A stretch of 64,000 nt of DNA from assembly GCA_963783835.1 (NCBI GenBank), contig CAWAOX010000011.1, forward strand, positions 21,888 through 85,887, written 5' to 3'. This DNA comes from CAIQPS01 sp963783835 (GTDB lineage Bacteria > Actinomycetota > Thermoleophilia > RBG-16-64-13). Position numbers and translations under genes: made by a program. The notes beneath the pieces were generated by a model. It had not been told where the DNA came from. It searched no databases and saw only the letters and a program-made list of their open reading frames with translations. Position 1 is the stretch's first letter. Each line of letters begins with the position of its first letter. This document shows, one piece after another, positions 53,627 to 61,713 of this stretch.

Positions 53627-55282
53627 CTAGTACCTCCAGGCCACGGCGCGGGCTCCCACGAGCTCCGCCCGGCCGGCCGCCGCCCAAGCGGAGCCGGTAT
53701 TGGACGCAGCAGCCGCCTCGGTGAGGCCGCCAAATCCGAGTTCCGCCTCAGGTGCGCCGGCACCCGTAGCCGCCGCGGCCTCGGCCGGCTGCGGCGCGCA
53801 CGCTGCTTCCTTCTCTACCCCAAGCATTCCGGCGACGGCCGCCACCAGAGCGGCCAGTTCTTCTCTGGAGCGCTCGGTCCGGTCTCGCCGCGCGAAGAAC
53901 TCCAGGGCCACCTGCGGGAACAGGGCGTAGGACATGAGGTCCTCGTCACTGTACTTGATGCCCAGTTCGTCGAGTTCGGACCGCCGCTTCGGCAACTCCG
54001 GCTCCAGCGTGTCGGCCGGGCGCACGGTGATCGGCGTCTCGTCGCCGATTATGAGCTTCTGCACCTCAGGGTCGACGACACCGGGAGGACGTCCATACAA
54101 CCCCTGGACGTAACCCTTGGTCTCTTTTGTGACCATCTTGTACCGGCCCATGAGGACGTTGAGGGTCGCCTGAGTACCGACGATCTGCGACGTGGGCGTG
54201 ACCAGTGGTGGATACCCTAGCTCCTGCCGAACGCGGGGCACCTCCGCAAGCACCTCTTCCATGCGATCGAGCGCCCCCTGATCCTTCAACTGAGAGGACA
54301 GGTTGGAGATCATCCCGCCGGGGATCTGCCAGAGAAGCACCGCCGGGTCTACCGCCGTGAAGGCGCTCTCGTATGCCCGGTACTTCTTGCGCACGTCCCG
54401 GAAGTACTCCGAGATCTCCTCGAGCAGTTTGATGTTCATGCCGGTGGCCCGGTCGGTGCTCGCAAGCGCGGCAACCATCGACTCCGTGGGAGGATGCGAC
54501 GTCCCCATGGACATCGAGGAGATGGCGCAATCGAGAATATCGGCCCCTGCGTCCACCGCCCGCAGGTACGCCATGGACGCCATGCCGGACGTGTAGTGGC
54601 AGTGCATGTGTACAAGGATGTCCGGGTGCGCCTGCTTGAGGGCGGATACGAGCTCGTACGCGTCCTGGGGATCGAGCAGCCCCGCCATGTCCTTGATGCA
54701 GAAACTCTGCGCGCCTAGCTCCGCGAGGCGCCCCGCATACTCGAGGAAGGACTTGACGTTGTGCACGGGACTCTTGGTGTAGCTGATGGTCCCCTCCACC
54801 CACTTGCCGCTCTCCTTGACGGCGGCTATGGCGGTCTCGAGGTTCCGCGGGTCGTTCAGAGCGTCGAACACCCGAAAGACGTCGATGCCGGCCAGCGCGG
54901 CGAGGCGCACGAACTCGCGCACCACGTCGTCGGCGTAATTGCGGTAGCCCACCGCGTTCTGACCCCGGAGAAGCATCTGCATGCGGATATCGGGCATGGT
55001 CATCTTGAGTGCCCGTACCCTCTCCCAGGGATCCTCGTTCAGGAACCGCATCATCGAATCGAAGGTAGCGCCGCCCCACATCTCGATGGACCAGTAGCCG
55101 GCCTGATTCATCTTGCCGGCGATGGGAAGCATGTCCTCCGTGCGCATCCGCGTCGCGAGCAGCGATTGGTGGGCGTCGCGGAGCACGAGATCGGTGATGT
55201 GGACAGGGCTCGGAGCCCCTCCACCCCCAGCAGCACCCAGGCCCGCGCCGGAGCCCCGAGGCCCCCTAGCGTCTGCGCTCAC
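53627..55282 (-). CDS. Pyruvate/oxaloacetate carboxyltransferase (transcarboxylase 5S-like)
   Basis: PycB/OadA-type TIM-barrel carboxyltransferase, 551 residues. GTG at 55282 overlaps the upstream stop (GTGA). A flexible Gly/Ala N-terminus (about 1-26) precedes the domain VHITDLVLRDAHQSLLATR (metal Asp36), RVFDALNDPRN, CIKDMAGLLDP with the catalytic lysine, and MHCHYTSG (metal histidines). No biotin domain is fused, so the separate carrier gene serves it. C-terminal about 60 residues are Ala-rich. Confidence 0.87.
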   Translation of the reverse strand: MSADARGPRGSGAGLGAAGGGGAPSPVHITDLVLRDAHQSLLATRMRTEDMLPIAGKMNQAGYWSIEMWGGATFDSMMRFLNEDPWERVRALKMTMPDIRMQMLLRGQNAVGYRNYADDVVREFVRLAALAGIDVFRVFDALNDPRNLETAIAAVKESGKWVEGTISYTKSPVHNVKSFLEYAGRLAELGAQSFCIKDMAGLLDPQDAYELVSALKQAHPDILVHMHCHYTSGMASMAYLRAVDAGADILDCAISSMSMGTSHPPTESMVAALASTDRATGMNIKLLEEISEYFRDVRKKYRAYESAFTAVDPAVLLWQIPGGMISNLSSQLKDQGALDRMEEVLAEVPRVRQELGYPPLVTPTSQIVGTQATLNVLMGRYKMVTKETKGYVQGLYGRPPGVVDPEVQKLIIGDETPITVRPADTLEPELPKRRSELDELGIKYSDEDLMSYALFPQVALEFFARRDRTERSREELAALVAAVAGMLGVEKEAACAPQPAEAAAATGAGAPEAELGFGGLTEAAAASNTGSAWAAAGRAELVGARAVAWRY

Positions 55283-56724
55283 AGCGGGATGTTCCCGTGC
55301 TTCTTGGGCGGACGGCCTTCCCGCTTGGAGGCGCAGGCCTCGAGAGCGGCGATTAGTCGCGGCCTCGTGTCCCGGGGTTCGACGACGTCGTCCAGGTAGC
55401 CCCGCTTCGCCGCGGTGAACGGTGAGTGGGCCTCGCAGCGCCCGACGGCGTTTCCTGTGGCCGAAGCGGCGATCTCCGCCGACGGCCAAGCCAGGTTGAA
55501 ATCGGCCCGGATGTGCTTGGAGCACATCACCTCGTAGGCTTCTCCGTACGCCTTGCCGGTGACGACCGTCAGCTTCGGCACGGTCGCCTCGCAGTAGGCG
55601 TAGAGCAACTTGGTGGCGTCGCGCAGCAGACCGGCCCGCTCCTGCGCTTTCCCGGGAACGAACCCAGGCGTGTCGACGAAGCTCAGCAGAGGGATGTTGA
55701 AGGCGTCACACGTCCGGACGAACCGGGCGCCTTTCGCCGAAGCGTTTATGTCGAGCCTCCCGCCCAGGTGCGCCGGCTGGTTGGCCACCACACCGATCGC
55801 TCTGCCGTTCAAGCGGGCGAAGCCGATGATCAGGTTGCAGGCCCACCCCGCCTGGAACTCGAGGAATTCCCCTCCGTCGACCACCCGGGTGACGACCTCG
55901 CGCATGTCGTAGCCGGCCTCATTCGGGGCACCCTCACCCCCGAGCATGAGTTTCTCCAGGCCCCCGTCGTGGCGCTCGGCCGAGTCGGTGCAGACCACCC
56001 GCGGGACTTCCTCCAGGTTGTTCTGAGGCAGATACGACAACAGAGCCCGCACGGCCTGGAGGCACTTGACCTCGTCGTCGGCGGCCAGATGTGCGATCCC
56101 GCTTCTCTCGCTGTGGGTCCTTCCCCCGCCCAGTTCCTCGATGGTCGTCGCCTCGCCCACCACAGTCCGGGCGTCCTCGGGGCTGGTCAGGAAGAGCTGG
56201 CTGGACCCCTTGACCATGAGCGTGAAGTCGGCCAGTACAGCGGAATACGCCGCGGCTCCGCCGCACTGCCCCATGATCGCGGAGATCTGGGGCACCAGGC
56301 CGGAGGCCATCACGTTGCGAAAGAAGATGTCGGCGTAGGCGCCGAGCGTCCCCAGCCCGCCGTCGTGGTCAGAGCGGTCGCCTGCATCGTGGATACCGAC
56401 CAGAGGCGCCCCGGTCTTCATGGCGAGGTCGACGATCTTGACTGTCTTCTGGGCGAAGCGCTCGCGGGGATGCCCTTCGGTCCCCCCTCCCTCCTGCGAG
56501 AAAAGGAAGACGTCGCGGCCGTTGACCCTGCCGTGCCCGGTCACAACGCCGTCTACCAGCACGTCCAACTCCACGAAGCTCCCCGGGTCCAGCAGTGCGA
56601 GCACGCGTTCGCGCGCGCTCAGAAGCTCGTTCTTATGCCGGGCCGCCGCCTGCTCGGGCCCCCCTTCAAGAAGGGCCTCTTTCTTCAACAGGCGCAGCCG
56701 CTCCAGTCTCTCCTCGCCGGTCAC
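55279..56724 (-). CDS. Acyl-CoA carboxyltransferase subunit (transcarboxylase 12S/PccB-like)
   Basis: A 481-residue carboxyltransferase of the propionyl-CoA/methylmalonyl-CoA type, ending KKHGNIPL as PccB-like proteins do. Family blocks: RVNGRDVFLFSQ, HLGGRLDINASAKGARFVR, FVDTPGFVPG. Several oxyanion-hole glycines differ: GGARIQEG is GDRSDHDGG, CAGGAVYS is CGGAAAYS, and KAYGGAY is KAYGEAY. First in the 12S-5S-1.3S order, so methylmalonyl-CoA is the likely acyl-CoA (inference). Confidence 0.84.
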   Translation of the reverse strand: MTGEERLERLRLLKKEALLEGGPEQAAARHKNELLSARERVLALLDPGSFVELDVLVDGVVTGHGRVNGRDVFLFSQEGGGTEGHPRERFAQKTVKIVDLAMKTGAPLVGIHDAGDRSDHDGGLGTLGAYADIFFRNVMASGLVPQISAIMGQCGGAAAYSAVLADFTLMVKGSSQLFLTSPEDARTVVGEATTIEELGGGRTHSERSGIAHLAADDEVKCLQAVRALLSYLPQNNLEEVPRVVCTDSAERHDGGLEKLMLGGEGAPNEAGYDMREVVTRVVDGGEFLEFQAGWACNLIIGFARLNGRAIGVVANQPAHLGGRLDINASAKGARFVRTCDAFNIPLLSFVDTPGFVPGKAQERAGLLRDATKLLYAYCEATVPKLTVVTGKAYGEAYEVMCSKHIRADFNLAWPSAEIAASATGNAVGRCEAHSPFTAAKRGYLDDVVEPRDTRPRLIAALEACASKREGRPPKKHGNIPL

Positions 56725-56865
56725 GACGACGAAACCTCATGGCAGGTGGTAGCTACCACGCTTCCCCCGATCTCGGTCCACATTGGTGCGAGCCATGCTA
56801 CACGGAAACGTGCTCTGAGGAAACTGGGGCGTACTGTCGAGGCAGCTACGGTGATCGTGCAGTAG

Positions 56866-58101
56866 CTACGTGGGCGCCTCGCCGGACGCCTCCTGCGGCG
56901 CCGCGGTCTCCCGGCTCTTCGGGCGCATGAAGTGGACCAGTTGGGCGAAAGCAGGCACGGGGCGTTGCTGCACCTCTCTGGCACCAAGAGCGATGGCGTC
57001 TGCATACGCCTCCATGACCTGATCGATGAGCCGATTCCAGGAGTAGCGCTCGGCCCGCGCGATACCCGAGAGGGCGAGATCGTTCTGCAGCGCGGCATTT
57101 CCCAGTACGCCGAAGAGGGCGTCCTCGAGGGCTGAGGGGTTGTCGGGTGGTACGAGAACGCCGGCCGAGCCTTCGGCGAGGACGGCGCGGTAGCCGGGGA
57201 TGTCCGACGCGACCACAGGAAGGCCGGCGGCCATGGCCTCGATCAGGACGATCCCGAAGCTCTCACCGCCGTTCGAGGGAGCGCACAGCACCTGTGCCGC
57301 GGCCATCTCCCTGACCTTGACGTCGTGGGACACGCGGCCGAGGGCGGTGACGCCGCTGAGGCTCCTGCTAGGGGTGCGGCGCTCCCGTGACGCTAAGGCC
57401 TGAAGTTCTTCGGGAGTCGGACCGGCCAGCACGAGAGTGGCGTCGGGGCGCCGCCGGCGAAGACCCTCGAACGCCTCGAGCAACGCCGGCAGACCCTTGC
57501 GGGGCTCGGGGCGCCCGATGAAGAGGACGCGTCCGGGCACCTTTACCCCTTCCCTGGCGGCAGTGTAGCGTTCGATCTCAATTCCGTTAGGGATCACTCG
57601 GTACTCGCCGGGAAACCCGCCGATGACGGTCTGGCGGGCGGTCTCGGATACGACGATCCGCAGTGCGATACTGGCGAAGATCCTGTCCGCCAGAGGTCGC
57701 CAGCGCAGGTAGACAGTGGAGGCTGTGCCCGCCGCGTGGAAGGTGGCCACCACCGGGACCCTGGCCATCATGGTGGCCGCCGCGCCGACTGCGGGGATAG
57801 TGGGCTCGTGGACGTGCACCACATCCAGTTTCAGGGGGGCAAGGATACGGTCCATCTTCCCGAGCATGAAGAACGACCCGTTGACGTAGGCCACGGAGCC
57901 GTTCGAGCGGACAGGAAAAGCTTTGCCCGCGGAGATGAAATTGGCAGGGATGGTGGTCTGGGAACGACGCAGATCGCCGGCCGGGGCGATCACATAGACA
58001 TCGTTGCCCGCGCGCTCGAGATAGCGGACAAGGCTCATGACGTGGGTATTCACCCCTCCGGGCACTGTCCACGCATACGGGGAAACGAGACCTATCCGCA
58101 C
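56866..58101 (-). CDS. GT4 glycosyltransferase, PimA-like
   Basis: GT-B fold family 4 glycosyltransferase, 411 residues. GTG at 58101 has GGAGAGGG upstream. The N-terminus MRIGLVSPYAWTVPGGVNTHV is that of phosphatidyl-inositol mannosyltransferase-like enzymes; the GDP/UDP-sugar-binding domain shows FIGRPEPRKGLPALL, GRVSHDVKVR and ESFGIVLIEAMAAGLPVV. The last about 35 residues are low complexity. Sits alone, divergent from the NlpC/P60 gene. Confidence 0.85.
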   Translation of the reverse strand: MRIGLVSPYAWTVPGGVNTHVMSLVRYLERAGNDVYVIAPAGDLRRSQTTIPANFISAGKAFPVRSNGSVAYVNGSFFMLGKMDRILAPLKLDVVHVHEPTIPAVGAAATMMARVPVVATFHAAGTASTVYLRWRPLADRIFASIALRIVVSETARQTVIGGFPGEYRVIPNGIEIERYTAAREGVKVPGRVLFIGRPEPRKGLPALLEAFEGLRRRRPDATLVLAGPTPEELQALASRERRTPSRSLSGVTALGRVSHDVKVREMAAAQVLCAPSNGGESFGIVLIEAMAAGLPVVASDIPGYRAVLAEGSAGVLVPPDNPSALEDALFGVLGNAALQNDLALSGIARAERYSWNRLIDQVMEAYADAIALGAREVQQRPVPAFAQLVHFMRPKSRETAAPQEASGEAPT

Positions 58102-58232
58102 AGACCCTCTCCGATTGCCTCGTGAGGCGCCACACTGAATACGAGATCCATCCTGCTCCCCATGGTACCGCTTTGGATTCGTACTGTGGCTTCTCTTGGC
58201 GGTAAGACAGGAGCCGCGGTCCCGACCGCGAA

Positions 58233-58261
58233 ATGACAGATCAGATGGGCGACTGTATAAT
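58233..58261 (+). promoter_or_regulatory. Promoter of the NlpC/P60 gene
   Basis: ATGACA (-35), a 17-base spacer and a perfect TATAAT (-10, 58256-58261), about 75 bases before the start. GGAGGAAAA is the ribosome site. Confidence 0.7.
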
Positions 58262-58336
58262 CCCCGCCCGTACCGAACACGGCTGGCGACGCCCGCTCCC
58301 GAGGAGTTTGGGGACCAAGCGGACCAGGAGGAAAAG

Positions 58337-59368
58337 GTGCCTGGCACCAGACGCATCGCACACGCAGTACCGAAGCGCCTGCTGGCGATCGTCCTCGTCG
58401 CCTCCCTCTTGCTCCTCTCCGGCTCTACCTTCGTTCAGGCCGCCCCGGCGATCGACAGAGCCAAAGCTCAGGCACAGGCGCTGCTGAACCTCATCGACAA
58501 GCTCGACGAGGAGTTGAGCGCGGCCACCGAGGACTACAACTACGCCAACCAGGAACTCGAGGACACGAAGGCCGCGGTCAAGAAGACGACGGCGAACATC
58601 ACCAAGGCCGAGAAAGACCTGCGGACGGCGCGGGACCAGCTCAACCAGCGGCTGGTCAACATCTATAAGGCGGGCGACCTCACCATGCTGGGCGTGATTC
58701 TCAACACCAGCAGCTTCACCGATTTGATATCCCGTATCGATCAGATGCAGCGGCTTGGCAAACAAGACTCCCATCTGATCGACCAGGTGAAGGGCTACGC
58801 GCAGAAGGTGGTCGACCGCAAGGCCGAGCTGGAGACCGAACTGAAGGAGCAGCAGGCATACGCGGACCAGGCCGAGGTCGCGAAGCAGAAGGTGCTCAAA
58901 CAGCTCGAGAAGCAGAAGAAGGCCCTCAAAGGCAAAGAAAAGCAGATCGCCCAGCTCAAGAAGGCCGAGGCCGCCCGCCAGGCAAAACTCGCCGCTGAGG
59001 CTCGGGCCCGCGCGAAATTCCTTAAGTCTCGCCCCGGCATAGTCATCGGCACCGCCATGAAGTATCTGGGGGTGCCGTACGTATGGGGCGCGTCGAGCCC
59101 CAGGGGCTTCGACTGCTCCGGTCTGGTCAAATACTGCTTCGCCAAGGTGGGTATCTCCCTGCCTCACTCCAGCGCCATGCAGTATCGCTACGGCACGCAC
59201 GTGTCACGAAGTCAGTTGAGGCCCGGAGATCTTGTCTTCTTCTACAACCCGATCCACCACGTGGGCATCTACATCGGCAACGGCAAGATGGTCAACGCCA
59301 CAGGCAACCACGTGCAGATCGGCACTGTGTGGAAGAGCAGCTACCACGGGGCGACACGCCTGTTCTAG
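58337..59368 (+). CDS. Secreted NlpC/P60 peptidoglycan hydrolase with coiled coil
   Basis: A 343-residue secreted endopeptidase. GTG start. A signal peptide (about 13-36, ending VQAA) leads to a long coiled coil (about 40-250, rich in Lys/Glu/Gln), then the NlpC/P60 domain with catalytic Cys260 (FDCSGLVKY) and His about 308 (HHVGIYIGNG). The coiled coil resembles PcsB/RipA-type regulators that are activated by FtsEX (family knowledge). Followed by a nitroreductase gene 36 bases later. Confidence 0.92.
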   Translation: MPGTRRIAHAVPKRLLAIVLVASLLLLSGSTFVQAAPAIDRAKAQAQALLNLIDKLDEELSAATEDYNYANQELEDTKAAVKKTTANITKAEKDLRTARDQLNQRLVNIYKAGDLTMLGVILNTSSFTDLISRIDQMQRLGKQDSHLIDQVKGYAQKVVDRKAELETELKEQQAYADQAEVAKQKVLKQLEKQKKALKGKEKQIAQLKKAEAARQAKLAAEARARAKFLKSRPGIVIGTAMKYLGVPYVWGASSPRGFDCSGLVKYCFAKVGISLPHSSAMQYRYGTHVSRSQLRPGDLVFFYNPIHHVGIYIGNGKMVNATGNHVQIGTVWKSSYHGATRLF

Positions 59369-59404
59369 AACGCCGGCATCCCCCAGCTACCGAACGGGGC
59401 CACG

Positions 59405-59917
59405 ATGGACTTTCTCGAACTCGTCAAATCGCGATATGCGTGTCGCTTGTACGAACCTCGCCCCGTGGAGCAGGAAAAGCTGTCGCGGGTACTCGAAGCG
59501 GTGCGCCTCGCCCCGTCCGGATCCAACCGCCAGCCGTGGAAGTTCATCGTGATCCACGACCTCGAGGTCAAGCGGAGGCTGGTGCGGGCATGCGCCAACC
59601 AACGCTTCATAGCCACAGCACCAGTAGTGGTCGCGGGGTGCGGGCTCATGCCGGACCGGATCATGAGTTGCGGCATTCCGGGCGATCCGGTCGACGTAGC
59701 GATCGCCATGGAGCACCTGTCTTTGGCCGCCACCGCGGAAGGTCTGGCGACCTGCTGGATCGGAGCGTTCTCGCAGGACGAGGTCCGCGAGGTTCTCGGG
59801 GTGCCGCACACGGTCAAAGTCATCGAGTTGATGGCCCTGGGCTACCCAGCCGACGGACCCCGCGCCAAGACCCGCAAGCCGCTGTCGGAGATCATCGTCA
59901 CCGACCGCTGGGAGTAG
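59405..59917 (+). CDS. Nitroreductase-family flavoprotein
   Basis: FMN-dependent nitroreductase fold, 170 residues (short form). SRYACRLYEPRPVEQEKLSRVLEA with the FMN-binding RYACR, APSGSNRQPWKF, and CWIGAF are conserved. It may be an oxidoreductase for nitro compounds, quinones or flavin. The start has no strong ribosome site. Confidence 0.88.
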   Translation: MDFLELVKSRYACRLYEPRPVEQEKLSRVLEAVRLAPSGSNRQPWKFIVIHDLEVKRRLVRACANQRFIATAPVVVAGCGLMPDRIMSCGIPGDPVDVAIAMEHLSLAATAEGLATCWIGAFSQDEVREVLGVPHTVKVIELMALGYPADGPRAKTRKPLSEIIVTDRWE

Positions 59918-59943
59918 GCCCGCAAGCGCCCCGTACGCCGAGG

Positions 59944-60309
59944 ATGCCGAGAACACATGCGACACCACCCGGGCCCGGCCCGCGCCGGCTGAGCCGCGAG
60001 GCACGGACCGTCGAGTCGATGATTCGGATGTTCTGCCGCGACAACCACGTGGGCGAGGCCTCCCGCTCTCCCCTCTGCCCTGAATGCGCCAGCTTGCTGG
60101 CTTACTCCCTCGACCGGATCGATACCTGCCGCTTCGGCGTCGGCAAGCCCACCTGTGCCCGCTGTACTGTCCACTGTTTCCGACCGGCGATGCGAGAGCA
60201 GATCAGGACCGCCATGCGCTATGCGGGACCGCGGATGACCTACCGCCATCCCTATCTGGCGGCGCGGCACCTGATGGACCGGCGGCGGAAGCCGCGCGAG
60301 GATGGCTAG
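59944..60309 (+). CDS. YgbA-like nitrosative-stress protein
   Basis: A 121-residue cytosolic protein with the PF11756 pattern: ARTVESMIRMFCRDNHV, LCPECASLLAYSLDRIDTC, the CARCTVHCF cysteine cluster and AMRYAGPRMTYRHPYLA. E. coli YgbA is under NsrR control and helps recovery from nitric oxide (family knowledge). Start at 59944 is chosen for length; a later start is possible. Follows nitroreductase by 26 bases. Confidence 0.75.
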   Translation: MPRTHATPPGPGPRRLSREARTVESMIRMFCRDNHVGEASRSPLCPECASLLAYSLDRIDTCRFGVGKPTCARCTVHCFRPAMREQIRTAMRYAGPRMTYRHPYLAARHLMDRRRKPREDG

Positions 60310-60345
60310 CGCCAGCACCCCTATCGTGCGCTAGACTCTCCAGAC

Positions 60346-61248
60346 GTGGACGCCGCTCCCAAAACTACGCCATCTTACCTACCGCCGAAAGATCGCATCC
60401 GCTCGATCCGCCGGGTGCTCTGGGTAGTCCTCGCCCTCAACGTCGTCGTGGCGCTGGCCAAACTCCTCTACGGTCTTTTCAGCAATTCGGCTGCGATGCA
60501 GGCCGACGGAATCAGTTCGCTGTTCGACGGGGTCTCGAACGTAGTGGCGCTCGTCGGCATGAGCTTTGCGGCCCGTCCCGCCGATCGAGACCACCCGTAC
60601 GGCCATGGCAAGTTCGAGACATTCACGGCCGCGGTCATCGCCGTCATGCTCGGCATCGCCTGCTACAGCGTGGCACGAGGCGCGATCACAAGTCTGCGCG
60701 GCGACGAGGTCACCAAGGTGACGATCGCGTCTTTCGCCATCATGCTCGGGACGCTCGCCATCAACATCGGCGTGACCACCTGGGAAGCCCGGGCGGGGCG
60801 ACGGCTCGGCAGTGAGGTGCTGACCGCCGACAGTCGCCATACCTTGAGCGACGTGACGGTGAGCATCGGGGTGATCATCAGTCTCATCCTGGTCAAGCTC
60901 GGCTTGGAGAAGGCCGACGGCGTGGTAGCTCTCCTGGTCGCGGTCGTCATCGCCTATACGGCACTGACGATCATCCGGGGTGTGGCGCGGACACTGGGTG
61001 ACGCCGCCCGTTTGCCGGAGCAGGACGTCGCAAGGGTTGCAGCCGCGGTTCCGGGTGTGGTCGGTTGTCACTCGGTGCGCACGCGCGGCTCGCAGACTCA
61101 TGTGGCCGCCGACCTTCACGTGCTCGTCGCCCCCGACACTACCGTTGAGCAAGGACACAACATCGCACACGCAGTGGAGAACGCGCTACGCGCTAAATAC
61201 CCGCAAATGATCGACGTCGTGGTGCATGTGGAACCGGCCGCGCGCTGA
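60346..61248 (+). CDS. Cation diffusion facilitator exporter (second)
   Basis: CDF-family exporter, 300 residues, GTG start. About six helices with metal-site motifs ADGISSLFDGVSN, RDHPYGHGKFE, a second site in SRHTLSDVTVS, and a cytosolic dimer domain. DHPYGHGK is the stronger version of the FieF/ZitB signature. Lacks the extra loop of the other CDF gene, so the two are not recent duplicates. Confidence 0.88.
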   Translation: MDAAPKTTPSYLPPKDRIRSIRRVLWVVLALNVVVALAKLLYGLFSNSAAMQADGISSLFDGVSNVVALVGMSFAARPADRDHPYGHGKFETFTAAVIAVMLGIACYSVARGAITSLRGDEVTKVTIASFAIMLGTLAINIGVTTWEARAGRRLGSEVLTADSRHTLSDVTVSIGVIISLILVKLGLEKADGVVALLVAVVIAYTALTIIRGVARTLGDAARLPEQDVARVAAAVPGVVGCHSVRTRGSQTHVAADLHVLVAPDTTVEQGHNIAHAVENALRAKYPQMIDVVVHVEPAAR

Positions 61249-61293
61249 CGCCCGCCGGGGCTCAGCGGCAGGCCGCTGCCGACGCCCGGCCCC

Positions 61294-61701
61294 CTACCTG
61301 TCCGCGGGACTGAGTTCCTCGACGGTGAGCGGGACCTGACGAGCGAGATTCCCGTCGAGGAATACGTCGAACGAATGGGGGCCGCGAGAGGCGAAGCTGA
61401 CAAGGTTAAGGTCGAGGATGAGATTGACCGAGGCCTCCGCCTCTGTCTCCCCCTTGACCTCAACTTCACCCTCCATAGGCGTGACCACATCGACGCCATC
61501 GGGGTCCACGAGCCGCACGGTGAGGTGATGCAGCGGGTCTTCGCCGAGGTCGCACACGAGCTTGAGCGCAAGAGCCATGTGAGGATGGACGGCACCGGCG
61601 TCCGCGAGGGTGATCCTGTCGAAGATGCCGCAGACGATCAGCTTTCCGCCTCGCTGGGTGACCTCCGCATAATCGGCCAGCAGCGCAAGATCTACTCTCA
61701 T
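61294..61701 (-). CDS. DUF6941-like conserved protein
   Basis: A 135-residue cytosolic, beta-rich protein with no catalytic motif. It begins RVDLALLADYAEVTQRGGKLIVCGIFD, a pattern of the DUF6941 group (recollection, not a search). GGAGG lies directly before its ATG. It starts 12 bases after the DUF2779 gene. Function unknown. Confidence 0.6.
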   Translation of the reverse strand: MRVDLALLADYAEVTQRGGKLIVCGIFDRITLADAGAVHPHMALALKLVCDLGEDPLHHLTVRLVDPDGVDVVTPMEGEVEVKGETEAEASVNLILDLNLVSFASRGPHSFDVFLDGNLARQVPLTVEELSPADR

Positions 61702-61713
61702 CCTCCAAGCCCC

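Noticed and set aside
53044..56724. Na+-pumping oxaloacetate decarboxylase
   Set aside because: No membrane beta or gamma subunit, and a PccB-like subunit is present instead.
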